DNA of 21,173 nucleotides from CAYMUC01 sp964471865 (GTDB lineage Bacteria > Actinomycetota > Acidimicrobiia > Acidimicrobiales > Ilumatobacteraceae). The position numbers and the translations under genes are program-made. Each line of letters opens with the position of its first letter. Positions within the stretch are counted from its first letter, which is position 1. The stretch is from NCBI GenBank assembly GCA_964471865.1, contig CAYYHU010000031.1, positions 1-21,173 of the forward strand, in the 5' to 3' direction. Below are positions 1-7,349 of this stretch, piece by piece. The notes below the pieces were generated by a model that searched no databases, was not told the DNA's origin, and saw only the letters and a list, made by a program, of their open reading frames with translations.

Positions 1-54
1 AGCCTCCGCCAGACGACGTCGTTGGGACCGCAGATCCTCGGTGAAATCACGCAT
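1..54 (-). CDS. prfB: Probable peptide chain release factor 2, first 18 residues only
   Basis: Only the first 18 codons are inside the window; the gene continues past position 1 on the minus strand. The peptide is MRDFTEDLRSQRRRLAEA, which resembles the N-terminal helix of actinobacterial RF2. RF2 recognises UGA and UAA stop codons and releases finished chains from the ribosome. The ATG lies 18 nt after the secA stop codon, and secA followed by prfB is a common order in actinobacteria, so the two are probably co-transcribed. A weak purine stretch (GGAAA) lies in the spacer. The call rests on a short peptide and on gene order, so another protein with an Arg-rich N-terminal helix is possible. 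Confidence 0.5.
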   Translation of the reverse strand, partial: MRDFTEDLRSQRRRLAEA

Positions 55-72
55 GATCGATGTTTCCGGCTC

Positions 73-2904
73 TCAGCGTCCGTGACAGAGCTTGAACTTT
101 TTGCCCGACCCGCATGGACATGGCGCGTTACGCGGAGTCTTGGCCCACTCGTCATTCACCACGGTCTGGGTGGATCCACCAGCGGGTCGCGTCGCGGTCG
201 CGGCTTGCGGACGCGCTGCCCCGGGGCTCGCAGCCGCGGCGGGAGCGGGACTGGCCCCGTCGGGATCAGCGGCCGCTGCGGTGGCGAACCCGGACCGATC
301 ATCGGTATCAGACGAGGTCTCGGTGAGGTTGCGCGGTGCGGTCTGGGGCTCGGCAGGCTTGACGAGTTGAACGTGCATGACGTACCGGGTGAAGTCCTGC
401 GCGATGCCTTTCATCAGGGTTCCGAACATTTCGTAGCCCTCGCGCTGCCATTCGGTGAGGGGATCTTTTTGACCCATGGCCCGCAGGTTGATGCCCTCTT
501 GGAGATAGTCCATCTCCTCGAGGTGTTCACGCCAGCGCTGATCGATGATCTGCAACATCACCTGCCGTTCGACACTGCGCATCACCTCGGATCCGAGTTC
601 GGTTTCGCGGCGCTCGTAGTTCTGCGTCGCGTCGGCCATGACCCGGTCATAGACAGCATCGCTCTCGCGCAGTCCCGACAGCTCCGACGCGGTGAGTTCG
701 GTGGGCCAGAACGTACGCAACTCGGCGATGAGACCCTCGAGATCCCAGTCCTCGTCGAGTTCAGAGACACAGTTCCGATCGATGAGATCGTCCACGGACT
801 CAGCGAGGTATTCGAGGGCTTCGGTCTTGAGATCCACCCCGGCGAGGATCTGATCGCGGCGCTGGTAGATCACCTTGCGCTGCTCGTTCATCACCTCGTC
901 GTATTTGAGGACGTTCTTGCGGATCTCGGCATTGCGTTGCTCGACGGTGCTCTGGGCCCTCTCGATGGCTTTGGTCACCATCTTGGCTTCGATCGCCTCG
1001 TCATCGGGAAGGGCTCGGCCCATCACCCAACTGAGCGCTCCTGTGGCGAACAGTCGCATGAGTTCGTCATCGAGGCTGAGATAGAACCGGCTCTCACCGG
1101 GATCACCCTGACGACCTGCGCGGCCTCGCAACTGGTTGTCGATACGGCGCGATTCGTGACGCTCGGTTCCCAGCACATACAGCCCGCCGACCTCGCGCAC
1201 CTTGGCCCCTTCGGCCGCGCAGATCTCGCGGTACTCGTCCACGAGTTGGCGATACCGGGCCTGGGCGGCAGTACGGGCCTCGCGGAACTCCTCGGGCATC
1301 TGCTCGAGTGGCATCGGCAGCGCGAAATCGTCCACGAGGGACTCCGCACTATGGCCTTCGGCGAGCACATCCTGGCGGGCCATGCCCTCGGGATTGCCTC
1401 CGAGCAGGATGTCGACACCGCGACCGGCCATGTTCGTCGCGACCGTCACGGCATGGAGCCGACCGGCCTGGGCGACGATGGGAGCTTCGCGTGAATGCTG
1501 TTTCGCGTTCAGGACTTCATGGCGGATGCCGCGCTTGGTGAGTTCTTTGGACAGCCGTTCGCTCTTGGCGACGCTGATCGTGCCCACCAGGACGGGCTGG
1601 CCCCGTTCGTACCGCTCGGCGATGTCGTCGACCACGGCTGCGAATTTGGCGTCCTCGGACTTGTAGATGAGATCCGGCTGATCCGCGCGCACGACGGGAC
1701 GGTTCGTGGGGATCGGAACGACTTGCAGACCGTAGGTGTTCATCAACTCGGCCGCTTCGGTCTGCGCGGTACCGGTCATTCCGGCGAGCTTGTCGTACAT
1801 CCGGAAGTAGTTCTGCAAGGTGATCGTGGCGAGGGTCTGGTTCTCCTCTTTGATCTTCACGCCCTCTTTGGCCTCCACCGCCTGGTGGATGCCTTCGCTC
1901 CACCGGCGACCTTCGAGGATGCGACCGGTGAACTCGTCCACGATCTTCACTTCGCCGTTCTGGACGATGTAGTCCTTGTCGCGGCGATACAACTCTTTGG
2001 CCTTGAGCGCGACGGCCAACTGGTGCACCAGGTTCTGTGAGACCTGGTCGTAGAGGTTCTCGATACCGAGCGCCGATTCGACCTTTTCGATACCCGGTTC
2101 GAGAGGCACCACGGTGCGCTTGTCCTCTTCGACGTCGTAGTCGACGTCCCGGCGTAGCGAGCGCACGATCGAGGCGAAGCGGTAGTACAACTTGGCGGCA
2201 TCTGCCATACGCCCCGAGATGATCAGGGGCGTACGGGCCTCGTCGATGAGAATCGAGTCGACCTCGTCCACGATCGCATAGGCGTGGCCTCGTTGAACCT
2301 TGGTCTCAGCGGACCCGGCCATGTTGTCGCGCAGGTAGTCGAAACCGAACTCGTTGTTGGTTCCGTAGGTGATGTCACAGGCATAGTTCGCCCGCTTCTG
2401 GTCGGGACGATCGTTGACGCCGGGAACCACCAGACCCACGGTGAGCCCCAGCCATTGATGAAGCGCTCCCATCCACACCGCGTCACGACGAGCGAGATAG
2501 TCGTTCACGGTCACGAGATGGACTCCGGTACCCGACAGACCATTGAGATACGCCGGCAAGGTCGACACCAAGGTCTTGCCTTCACCGGTCTTCATCTCTG
2601 CGACCCATCCGAAGTGCAGAGCCGCACCACCCATCAACTGCACGTCATAGTGACGTTGGCCCAGCACTCGACGGCCGGCCTCACGGACCACGGCGAATGC
2701 CTCGAGAACGAGGTCGTCGAGATCGGCTCCCCGGTCGAGACGCTGACGAAACTCAGCGGTCTTGGCCGCCAGAGCGTCATCGCTCAAGGCCGCCATCTCT
2801 GGTTCGAGCGCGTTGATGTCGGGAACGAGACCCTGCAGCGCCTTGAGGCGCTTTCCTTCTCCGGCGCGCAGTATGCGATCGAGAATGCCCATGCGGATCG
2901 CCAT
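73..2904 (-). CDS. secA: Preprotein translocase ATPase SecA
   Basis: SecA is the ATP-driven motor that pushes unfolded preproteins through SecYEG at the inner face of the membrane. The 943-residue product has all landmarks: the N-terminal RAGEGKRLKAL segment, Walker A MKTGEGKT (residues 104-111), the DEVD form of the DEAD motif (213-216) within IVDEVDSILIDEARTPL, the preprotein-binding and helical domains, and a C-terminal zinc tail CPCGSGKKFKLCH (Cys929, Cys931, Cys940, His941) of the kind that binds SecB or ribosomes. Between the motor core and the tail is an Ala/Pro-rich linker. The start at 2904 is chosen because GGAGGGG (2909-2915) lies 4 nt upstream; a second ATG at 2892 (MGILDRIL) matches where many SecA proteins begin and is the main alternative. 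An open frame runs 75 codons further upstream but crosses the divergent promoter region and has no SecA character. The gene is followed closely by probable prfB. Confidence 0.97.
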   Translation of the reverse strand: MAIRMGILDRILRAGEGKRLKALQGLVPDINALEPEMAALSDDALAAKTAEFRQRLDRGADLDDLVLEAFAVVREAGRRVLGQRHYDVQLMGGAALHFGWVAEMKTGEGKTLVSTLPAYLNGLSGTGVHLVTVNDYLARRDAVWMGALHQWLGLTVGLVVPGVNDRPDQKRANYACDITYGTNNEFGFDYLRDNMAGSAETKVQRGHAYAIVDEVDSILIDEARTPLIISGRMADAAKLYYRFASIVRSLRRDVDYDVEEDKRTVVPLEPGIEKVESALGIENLYDQVSQNLVHQLAVALKAKELYRRDKDYIVQNGEVKIVDEFTGRILEGRRWSEGIHQAVEAKEGVKIKEENQTLATITLQNYFRMYDKLAGMTGTAQTEAAELMNTYGLQVVPIPTNRPVVRADQPDLIYKSEDAKFAAVVDDIAERYERGQPVLVGTISVAKSERLSKELTKRGIRHEVLNAKQHSREAPIVAQAGRLHAVTVATNMAGRGVDILLGGNPEGMARQDVLAEGHSAESLVDDFALPMPLEQMPEEFREARTAAQARYRQLVDEYREICAAEGAKVREVGGLYVLGTERHESRRIDNQLRGRAGRQGDPGESRFYLSLDDELMRLFATGALSWVMGRALPDDEAIEAKMVTKAIERAQSTVEQRNAEIRKNVLKYDEVMNEQRKVIYQRRDQILAGVDLKTEALEYLAESVDDLIDRNCVSELDEDWDLEGLIAELRTFWPTELTASELSGLRESDAVYDRVMADATQNYERRETELGSEVMRSVERQVMLQIIDQRWREHLEEMDYLQEGINLRAMGQKDPLTEWQREGYEMFGTLMKGIAQDFTRYVMHVQLVKPAEPQTAPRNLTETSSDTDDRSGFATAAAADPDGASPAPAAAASPGAARPQAATATRPAGGSTQTVVNDEWAKTPRNAPCPCGSGKKFKLCHGR

Positions 2905-2956
2905 GCTACCCCTCCGGGTCCGAGGCCCACCGAGCGCCCCGAGACTCGCCTCGGAA

Positions 2957-2973
2957 CCACTGTGGACCAGTGG
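2957..2973. promoter_or_regulatory. Inverted repeat in the secA/yczE-like spacer, candidate operator
   Basis: CCACTG and CAGTGG form a perfect 6-bp inverted repeat around a 5-bp centre (TGGAC). It sits 5 bp upstream of the TAGCGT hexamer proposed as the -10 of the membrane protein-queF pair, so it would cover the -35 region. This is the usual place for a repressor site, but the repeat is short and no second copy was found. It could be chance in a GC-rich spacer. Confidence 0.3.
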
Positions 2974-2978
2974 CCCGG

Positions 2979-2984
2979 TAGCGT
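2979..2984 (+). promoter_or_regulatory. Candidate leaderless -10 element, TAGCGT
   Basis: TAGCGT matches the actinobacterial TANNNT -10 form and ends exactly 7 nt before the ATG at 2992, which would place the transcription start on the start codon. There is no Shine-Dalgarno sequence in front of this ATG. No convincing -35 hexamer is visible. The same arrangement recurs at five other genes in the window, which raises confidence. Confidence 0.5.
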
Positions 2985-2991
2985 CGCACCG

Positions 2992-3624
2992 ATGCAGATC
3001 CCCGGCCTTCCCGACCCCGCGATCTCGCGTCTGGTTCGTTGTGTGGTCGGACTGGGACTCTTTGGAGCCGGAATCGCCTTCATCATCGCGGCGGACTGGG
3101 GTCTGGGGCCGTGGGACGTGTTGCATCACGGTCTGAGCGAACGAACCGGGATCGCGATCGGCACCCTGATCATCCTCGTGGGCGCCGCGGCCATGGTGCT
3201 GTGGATTCCCTTGCGGGAACGTCCCGGATGGGGGACCGTCATCAACACGATCGAGATCGGTCTCGTTGTGAATCTCCTCGAGCCGCGCCTGGGCACGTTC
3301 GACTCCGTCCCGACGCGCAGCGCCGCCCTGATCGGCGGGGTCGTGATCGTGGCTTTGGGATCGGGGATCTATCTGGGCGCCGGACTGGGCTCGGGGCCTC
3401 GCGACGGTCTGATGATGGGTTTGGAACGCCTCGGGCTCTCGGTACGTCTGGGGCGCACGATCATCGAGGCGACGGTGTTGGCGCTGGGGTTCCTGCTCGG
3501 CGGCAGCGTCGGCGTAGGAACTCTGGTCTTCGCTCTCGGCATCGGACCTCTGGTGCAGGTGTTCCTGCCTCGGTTCCGTCTCGATCGCGAACCGACGGTC
3601 CCCGCTCGCGCCCGGGCTCGTTAG
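2992..3624 (+). CDS. YczE/YitT-like polytopic membrane protein
   Basis: The 210-residue product is strongly hydrophobic with about five or six membrane spans and a basic C-terminal tail (PARARAR). It resembles the YczE/YyaS/YitT group of small integral membrane proteins, whose transport substrates are mostly unknown. It has an internal duplication: GLGPWDVLHHGLS (residues 37-49) in the first half is echoed by GLGSGPRDGLMMGL (131-144) in the second, each followed by similar hydrophobic spacing, as in transporters built from two repeats. The ATG at 2992 is selected by the TAGCGT hexamer 7 nt upstream; an in-frame GTG at 2962 is a weaker choice. The frame stays open upstream to 2284, but that stretch is antisense to secA. 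Its stop is 11 nt before queF, so both are likely on one transcript. A role in deazaguanine uptake is inference from that pairing. Confidence 0.85.
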   Translation: MQIPGLPDPAISRLVRCVVGLGLFGAGIAFIIAADWGLGPWDVLHHGLSERTGIAIGTLIILVGAAAMVLWIPLRERPGWGTVINTIEIGLVVNLLEPRLGTFDSVPTRSAALIGGVVIVALGSGIYLGAGLGSGPRDGLMMGLERLGLSVRLGRTIIEATVLALGFLLGGSVGVGTLVFALGIGPLVQVFLPRFRLDREPTVPARARAR

Positions 3625-3635
3625 CCTCCGACACC

Positions 3636-4031
3636 GTGACCGAACCTGGAGAACTCACCATCCTGGGCGCGACCGTGCGCGCCCCGGTGGACCATGTCGA
3701 GTGCTTTGACGCCCCCGAGGGTCTCACCCGGGTGGCGATGACCACCCAGGAGGTGACATCCCGGTGCCCGGTGACAGGCCAACCCGACCTGTCCAGTGTC
3801 GAGATCCTCTATGGCCCCGAGGACTATTGCGTCGAGTCCAAATCTCTCAAGTTGTACCTGTGGTCGTTTTCGGACCGTTCGATCTTCGCCGAGGCGCTCG
3901 CCTGTGAGATCGCGAGCGAGATCTCGCGAGCGGCGCGACCGCGTTGGGTCCGAGTCACGGTGACCCAACGCCCCCGCGGCGGGATCACCGTCCAGACCGT
4001 GAGCGAAATCGGAACCGTTCCGACGTCCTGA
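3636..4031 (+). CDS. queF: NADPH-dependent 7-cyano-7-deazaguanine reductase (preQ1 synthase)
   Basis: QueF reduces the nitrile of preQ0 to the aminomethyl group of preQ1 with two NADPH, a cytoplasmic step in making queuosine, the modified base at the wobble position of some tRNAs. The 131-residue product has the single-domain (YkvM-type) length. It carries the nucleophile motif CPVTGQPD, with Cys44 that forms the thioimide with preQ0 and Asp51 seven residues later, and the family signature ESKSLKLYL (67-75). By alignment from memory with Bacillus subtilis QueF, the FHE motif is FAE here, so Glu87 is kept but the neighbouring His is Ala86. The start is a GTG, 11 nt after the upstream stop codon; there is no Shine-Dalgarno site, but TAGCCT (3622-3627), overlapping that stop codon, lies 8 nt ahead. 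No other queuosine gene is in the window. Confidence 0.95.
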   Translation: MTEPGELTILGATVRAPVDHVECFDAPEGLTRVAMTTQEVTSRCPVTGQPDLSSVEILYGPEDYCVESKSLKLYLWSFSDRSIFAEALACEIASEISRAARPRWVRVTVTQRPRGGITVQTVSEIGTVPTS

Positions 4032-4074
4032 GACGTCCCGCCCCGGACGCCTCGGGCCTCAGAGCCGGTGGCTC
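4022..4074. terminator. Two short hairpins between convergent queF and ahcY
   Basis: Two stem-loops cover this convergent junction. GACGTC / CTGA / GACGTC (4022-4037) spans the queF stop codon, and GAGCC / GGT / GGCTC (4062-4074) abuts the ahcY stop codon. Neither is followed by a clear U-run, as is common in GC-rich actinobacteria, so they may act as weak bidirectional terminators or only protect RNA ends. Confidence 0.4.
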
Positions 4075-5539
4075 AGTAGCGGTAGTGCTCGGGTTTGAAT
4101 GGACCGGCCGGATCGAGATCGAGGTATTCAGCCTGATCGTCGTTCAAACGCGTCAACTTCACTCCGAGCGCTCCCAGATGCAACGTGGCGACTTTTTCGT
4201 CGAGATGCTTGGGCAACACGTACACCCCGGTCGGATACCGCTCGGTGTGCTGGAACAACTCGAGTTGCGCGATGACCTGGTTCGTGAAGGAACAACTCAT
4301 CACGAAACTCGGATGCCCGGTCGCGCACCCCAGATTCACCAGTCGCCCCTCGGCCAACACGATGATGGCGTGACCATCAGGGAACGTCCACAGATCGGTG
4401 CCGGGCTTGAGTTCATCGCGCCCGGCTCCTGAGCGAGCCAAACCTGACATGTCGATCTCGTTGTCGAAATGGCCGATATTGCACACGATCGCGTTGTGCT
4501 TCATCTTGGCCATGTCGTCCACGGTGATCACCGAGGTGTTTCCGGTGGCGGTGACGAACAGATCGGCGCGTTCCACGACATCGTCGAGCACCGTGACCCG
4601 GTAGCCCTCCATCGCCGCTTGAAGTGCGTTGATCGGATCGACCTCGGTGACGATCACCCGAGCACCTTGACCCCGAAGGCTTTGAGCGCAGCCCTTGCCG
4701 ACATCGCCGTAGCCGAGAACCACGGCGACCTTGCCGGCCAACATGACATCGGTGGCCCGGTTGATGGCGTCCACGAGGCTGTGGCGGCAGCCATAGAGGT
4801 TGTCGAACTTCGACTTCGTGACCGAATCGTTGACGTTGATCGCGGGGAACAACAACTCCGAACGTTCCGCCATTTTGTAAAGACGCTTGACTCCCGTGGT
4901 CGTCTCCTCGGTCACGCCTTTGATACCCGCGGCGAGACGAGTCCACTTGGTGGGGTCGGTCCGCAAACCCTTGGCCAACAAGCCCAGAACGATCGCCAAC
5001 TCGGCGTTGGAGGCCGAGGTCGGATCGGGGACCTCCCCGGAGCGTTCGTATTCGACCCCTTTGTGCACGAGCAGGGTCGCATCTCCCCCGTCGTCGAGGA
5101 TCATGTTCGGTCCGACGCTGCCATCGGCACCGGGCTCGGGCCAGGTGAGCATCTGTTCCGTCGCCCACCAGTACTCCTCGAGGGTTTCACCCTTCCAGGC
5201 AAAGACCGGAACCCCTTGAGGATCCTCGACGGTGCCGTGGGGACCCACCACCACCGCGGCGGCGGCATGATCCTGAGTGGAGAAAATGTTGCACGAGGCC
5301 CAGCGCACCTCGGCTCCGAGTTCGACGAGAGTCTCGATCAGCACTGCGGTCTGCACCGTCATGTGCAGCGATCCTGAGATCCGTGCTCCCGCCAAGGGTT
5401 TGGAGGGACCGAACTCTTCACGCAGGGCCCGAAGTCCCGGCATCTCGTGTTCGGCGAGATGGATTTCTTTGCGGCCAAAGGGGGCCAGTGACAGATCGGC
5501 GACGCGATAGTCGCGGCGCGCGGCGAGTGTGGACGACAT
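4073..5539 (-). CDS. ahcY: Adenosylhomocysteinase
   Basis: AhcY hydrolyses S-adenosylhomocysteine, the inhibitory product of SAM-dependent methylation, to adenosine and homocysteine, using bound NAD. The 488-residue product is the usual length for the actinobacterial form. Visible landmarks are the substrate-domain segments GSLHMTVQTAVLIETL (57-72) and CNIFSTQDHAAAA (83-95), NVNDSVTKSKFDN (235-247), the NAD-binding GYGDVGKG (276-283), NIGHFDNEID (354-363) and the C-terminal KPEHYRY that completes the NAD site of the neighbouring subunit in the tetramer. The start is the ATG at 5539 because AGGAG (5546-5550) lies 6 nt upstream; a longer in-frame extension to 5728 runs into the leader and has no family similarity. 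The gene has a long leader with candidate structure and its own candidate promoter. Confidence 0.98.
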   Translation of the reverse strand: MSSTLAARRDYRVADLSLAPFGRKEIHLAEHEMPGLRALREEFGPSKPLAGARISGSLHMTVQTAVLIETLVELGAEVRWASCNIFSTQDHAAAAVVVGPHGTVEDPQGVPVFAWKGETLEEYWWATEQMLTWPEPGADGSVGPNMILDDGGDATLLVHKGVEYERSGEVPDPTSASNAELAIVLGLLAKGLRTDPTKWTRLAAGIKGVTEETTTGVKRLYKMAERSELLFPAINVNDSVTKSKFDNLYGCRHSLVDAINRATDVMLAGKVAVVLGYGDVGKGCAQSLRGQGARVIVTEVDPINALQAAMEGYRVTVLDDVVERADLFVTATGNTSVITVDDMAKMKHNAIVCNIGHFDNEIDMSGLARSGAGRDELKPGTDLWTFPDGHAIIVLAEGRLVNLGCATGHPSFVMSCSFTNQVIAQLELFQHTERYPTGVYVLPKHLDEKVATLHLGALGVKLTRLNDDQAEYLDLDPAGPFKPEHYRY

Positions 5540-5581
5540 GAGGTGCTCCTGGTCGGGGGCGGATCGGCGTGGTACGACGTC

Positions 5582-5625
5582 CGGGCTGGGGCCTGCTGGC
5601 TCCTCCATCACGACAGCCCGAGGAG
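5582..5625 (-). promoter_or_regulatory. Structured ahcY leader, possible pseudoknot or two-state switch
   Basis: Reading the minus strand, CTCCTC (5625-5620) can pair with GAGGAG (5605-5600), and GGGCTG (5619-5614) can pair with CAGCCC (5588-5583). The two pairs interleave, which is the topology of an H-type pseudoknot; since no base separates the first two arms they may instead be mutually exclusive stems. The element begins a few bases after the start predicted from the TACACT -10 and ends 42 nt before the ahcY ATG. I could not match it to the SAH riboswitch core or SAM riboswitches I know. Complementarities of this size can arise by chance in GC-rich DNA. Confidence 0.3.
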
Positions 5626-5636
5626 TACGGCCTCGC

Positions 5637-5642
5637 AGTGTA
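5637..5642 (-). promoter_or_regulatory. Candidate -10 element of ahcY, TACACT
   Basis: TACACT on the minus strand fits the TANNNT -10 form and is the best match in the 239-bp region upstream of ahcY. A start about 7 nt downstream, near 5629, would give a leader of about 90 nt, which fits a gene that keeps a strong Shine-Dalgarno site. No clear -35 was found at 17-18 bp spacing. The rest of the spacer (about 5643-5778) is GC-rich with a short direct repeat GGTGCC near 5720-5733 and nothing else I can name. Confidence 0.35.
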
Positions 5643-5778
5643 GGCCACCTCCAGCGACGAGAGTCGGACCCGACCCTGTGAGCGGGCTGGCGCGAGGTGT
5701 CGGCGTGGAGAACCCCGGCACCTGGCACCGGTTCCGCGGCCGCCCTCCCCCGGCGATACGAGATGACAGCGTTCGCGC

Positions 5779-7188
5779 TCAGTCGCCCAGAACGAAGGCC
5801 GAGAGGTCGTAGAGGTAGTGGACCTGACCGTTTGCGTTGTACACCCTCAAGGTTTCGTCGGGAGCCAACGGTATGAGGGCCATGTTCGCGACGTCCTCAT
5901 CGGGAACGAGATTGACCGTGGACGCCGTCGGCAGAGCCGGGGTCGGAAAGCCCGGGTACAGCGTCAGATACGTCGACTGGGGACCACTGCCCTGGGGAGT
6001 GAACTCCGTCGCGGTCAGGTTGCCGAAGACGGCACTGACCTCCCCGATCGGGAACCCTCCCACGGTGGTGGACTCCACGACCGCTCCGAAATCCCAGATC
6101 TCGGCCTGATTGGCTCCGAGACGGGCCGCGCCGAACTCGGGTAGACGGGTGTCGAACACCCGAAACGGCAGGTCCGTGGGTTGGATGCGACCAGAGCGAG
6201 TCTCGACGGGACGACCCGCCAAGAAGTAGCCCATCACGTCGATGGCGACGTTCATCGTCCCTTGGGAGTTGTAGACGTGGATCCGTCCATCGGCTCCGAG
6301 GGGCACCACGGCGAGGTTGGCGCGGACCTGACCGGGGATCAGATTGAGATTGGATGTCTCAGGAGGTCCCGAGGGTCGCTCGGGCACCAACGAAACGAAG
6401 GTTGCGAGCGAGTCGGAAAGATCGTTGATCGCCGTGACGTTGACCAGCACTGCGGTCACCGCCGTCGATGCCGGCACGATGTCCACGACATCGGAATCGA
6501 GCGGATCGGCACCGCGCACGTTGACGCGTCGCCAGGTCCGAGGACCCATGTCGTCGGTTCGGCGAGTGTCGAGAATCCGTCCCGGCGCCACCGGAACCAG
6601 CCGCGCCCCTCGGGTGGCATGATCACTCGAGGAGATCCACGCGAACACGTCCACGAGCACATGCGCTGTACCGGCCACCGGTCCGAACAAGGTGATTCGC
6701 ACTCGTCCATCGGCTCCGGGTTGCAGCACCGACATGTTGGCCACGGTCCGCCCGGGAGCGAAGTTCACATTCGAGGCTGTCACCACTGCATCACAACATG
6801 GCGCCACGGTGAGGTAGCCCGTGACATCGGCATTGGTGACGGTGATGTTTGCCAAGACCGCCAGGACCTCAGCGCCCCGAGCGGGGACGCCGGCGCGCCC
6901 CAAAACATCGATCTCGAATGCCCGTCCATCGGGTTGCACGGCCCGGGGCTCGATCGGCGCACCGATTCCGGTGCGTGTGTCGAGAATTCGCGTCGGGGTC
7001 ACGGTGTGCAATTCACCCGCAGCACCGAGTTCGTCCGGGGTGATCTGAGCTGTAGCCGGGGTTCGTCCATCAGCGACGACTCCGGTGACGAGAATCGCCG
7101 ATACCGCCGCCACGACGGCAAGGCTGCGTCGCCGCCGACGGCGAGTCGGAGAGGATGGCGGGGTCGACGGCTGCAGGGGGAGCGCCAT
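5779..7188 (-). CDS. Secreted protein with three RILDTR-type beta repeats
   Basis: The 469-residue product starts with an Arg-rich segment (residues 16-21) and a hydrophobic stretch (23-39), ending near ATAQ (about residue 48), so it is probably exported by Sec or possibly Tat. The mature part is three copies of a domain of about 125-130 residues, at roughly 63-188, 198-323 and 338-467. Each opens with P-x-RILDTR (RVFDTR in the third), then has A-V-x-x-N(V/I)T, a (N/T)xxxxPG/PD-x-x-V-AN core, a (L/P)GADGR(I/V) turn and a VDVxGYF-like end. Such repeats are common in extracellular proteins of Acidimicrobiia and other actinobacteria, sometimes beside enzymes, but this one has no catalytic domain. 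The function is not known; surface adhesion or polysaccharide binding is a guess. The start at 7188 has no Shine-Dalgarno site but has TAGGGT 7 nt upstream. Confidence 0.85.
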   Translation of the reverse strand: MALPLQPSTPPSSPTRRRRRRSLAVVAAVSAILVTGVVADGRTPATAQITPDELGAAGELHTVTPTRILDTRTGIGAPIEPRAVQPDGRAFEIDVLGRAGVPARGAEVLAVLANITVTNADVTGYLTVAPCCDAVVTASNVNFAPGRTVANMSVLQPGADGRVRITLFGPVAGTAHVLVDVFAWISSSDHATRGARLVPVAPGRILDTRRTDDMGPRTWRRVNVRGADPLDSDVVDIVPASTAVTAVLVNVTAINDLSDSLATFVSLVPERPSGPPETSNLNLIPGQVRANLAVVPLGADGRIHVYNSQGTMNVAIDVMGYFLAGRPVETRSGRIQPTDLPFRVFDTRLPEFGAARLGANQAEIWDFGAVVESTTVGGFPIGEVSAVFGNLTATEFTPQGSGPQSTYLTLYPGFPTPALPTASTVNLVPDEDVANMALIPLAPDETLRVYNANGQVHYLYDLSAFVLGD

Positions 7189-7195
7189 GACCGCG

Positions 7196-7201
7196 ACCCT
7201 A
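7196..7201 (-). promoter_or_regulatory. Candidate leaderless -10 element, TAGGGT
   Basis: On the minus strand TAGGGT ends exactly 7 nt before the ATG at 7188 and there is no Shine-Dalgarno site, as expected for leaderless transcription of the secreted repeat protein. No good -35 is visible. It implies that this gene has its own promoter, separate from the manB group upstream. Confidence 0.5.
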
Positions 7202-7302
7202 CTGGCGCGAGGGCCGTCGAATCAGGACATCACCTCGAAGCGATCACGACCGCTGTGCGACGACGCCGCGATCGGGTCGTGTGCTCGGGTTCGCGTGTTC
7301 TT

Positions 7303-7336
7303 GGGGGTACCGACTCGATACCGGAGTGCGACCCCC
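7303..7336 (-). terminator. Two-tier stem-loop downstream of the Trm112-like gene
   Basis: The minus-strand transcript can form a stem of GGGGGT with ACCCCC enclosing an inner stem of ACTC with GAGT, separated by small unpaired bulges. It begins 13 nt after the stop codon of the Trm112-like gene. There is no U-run after it. Its place at the end of the manB group and before the promoter of the secreted protein fits a factor-assisted or U-less terminator. The rest of the 161-bp spacer shows nothing clear apart from that promoter. Confidence 0.4.
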
Positions 7337-7349
7337 AGCGGCACAGATC

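Noticed and set aside
22..1494. A 490-codon open frame on the plus strand, antisense to secA
   Set aside because: Its composition (His, Leu, Gly-rich) is what codon-biased GC-rich DNA gives on the opposite strand of a real gene, and secA is unmistakable on the other strand.
2953..2984. GGAACC as an ECF-sigma -35 element before the YczE-like gene
   Set aside because: The distance to the TAGCGT hexamer (20 bp) and the -10 type do not fit an ECF promoter.
5540..5778. A standard SAH or SAM riboswitch before ahcY
   Set aside because: The conserved core sequences I know for these classes are absent; only novel candidate pairings are reported.
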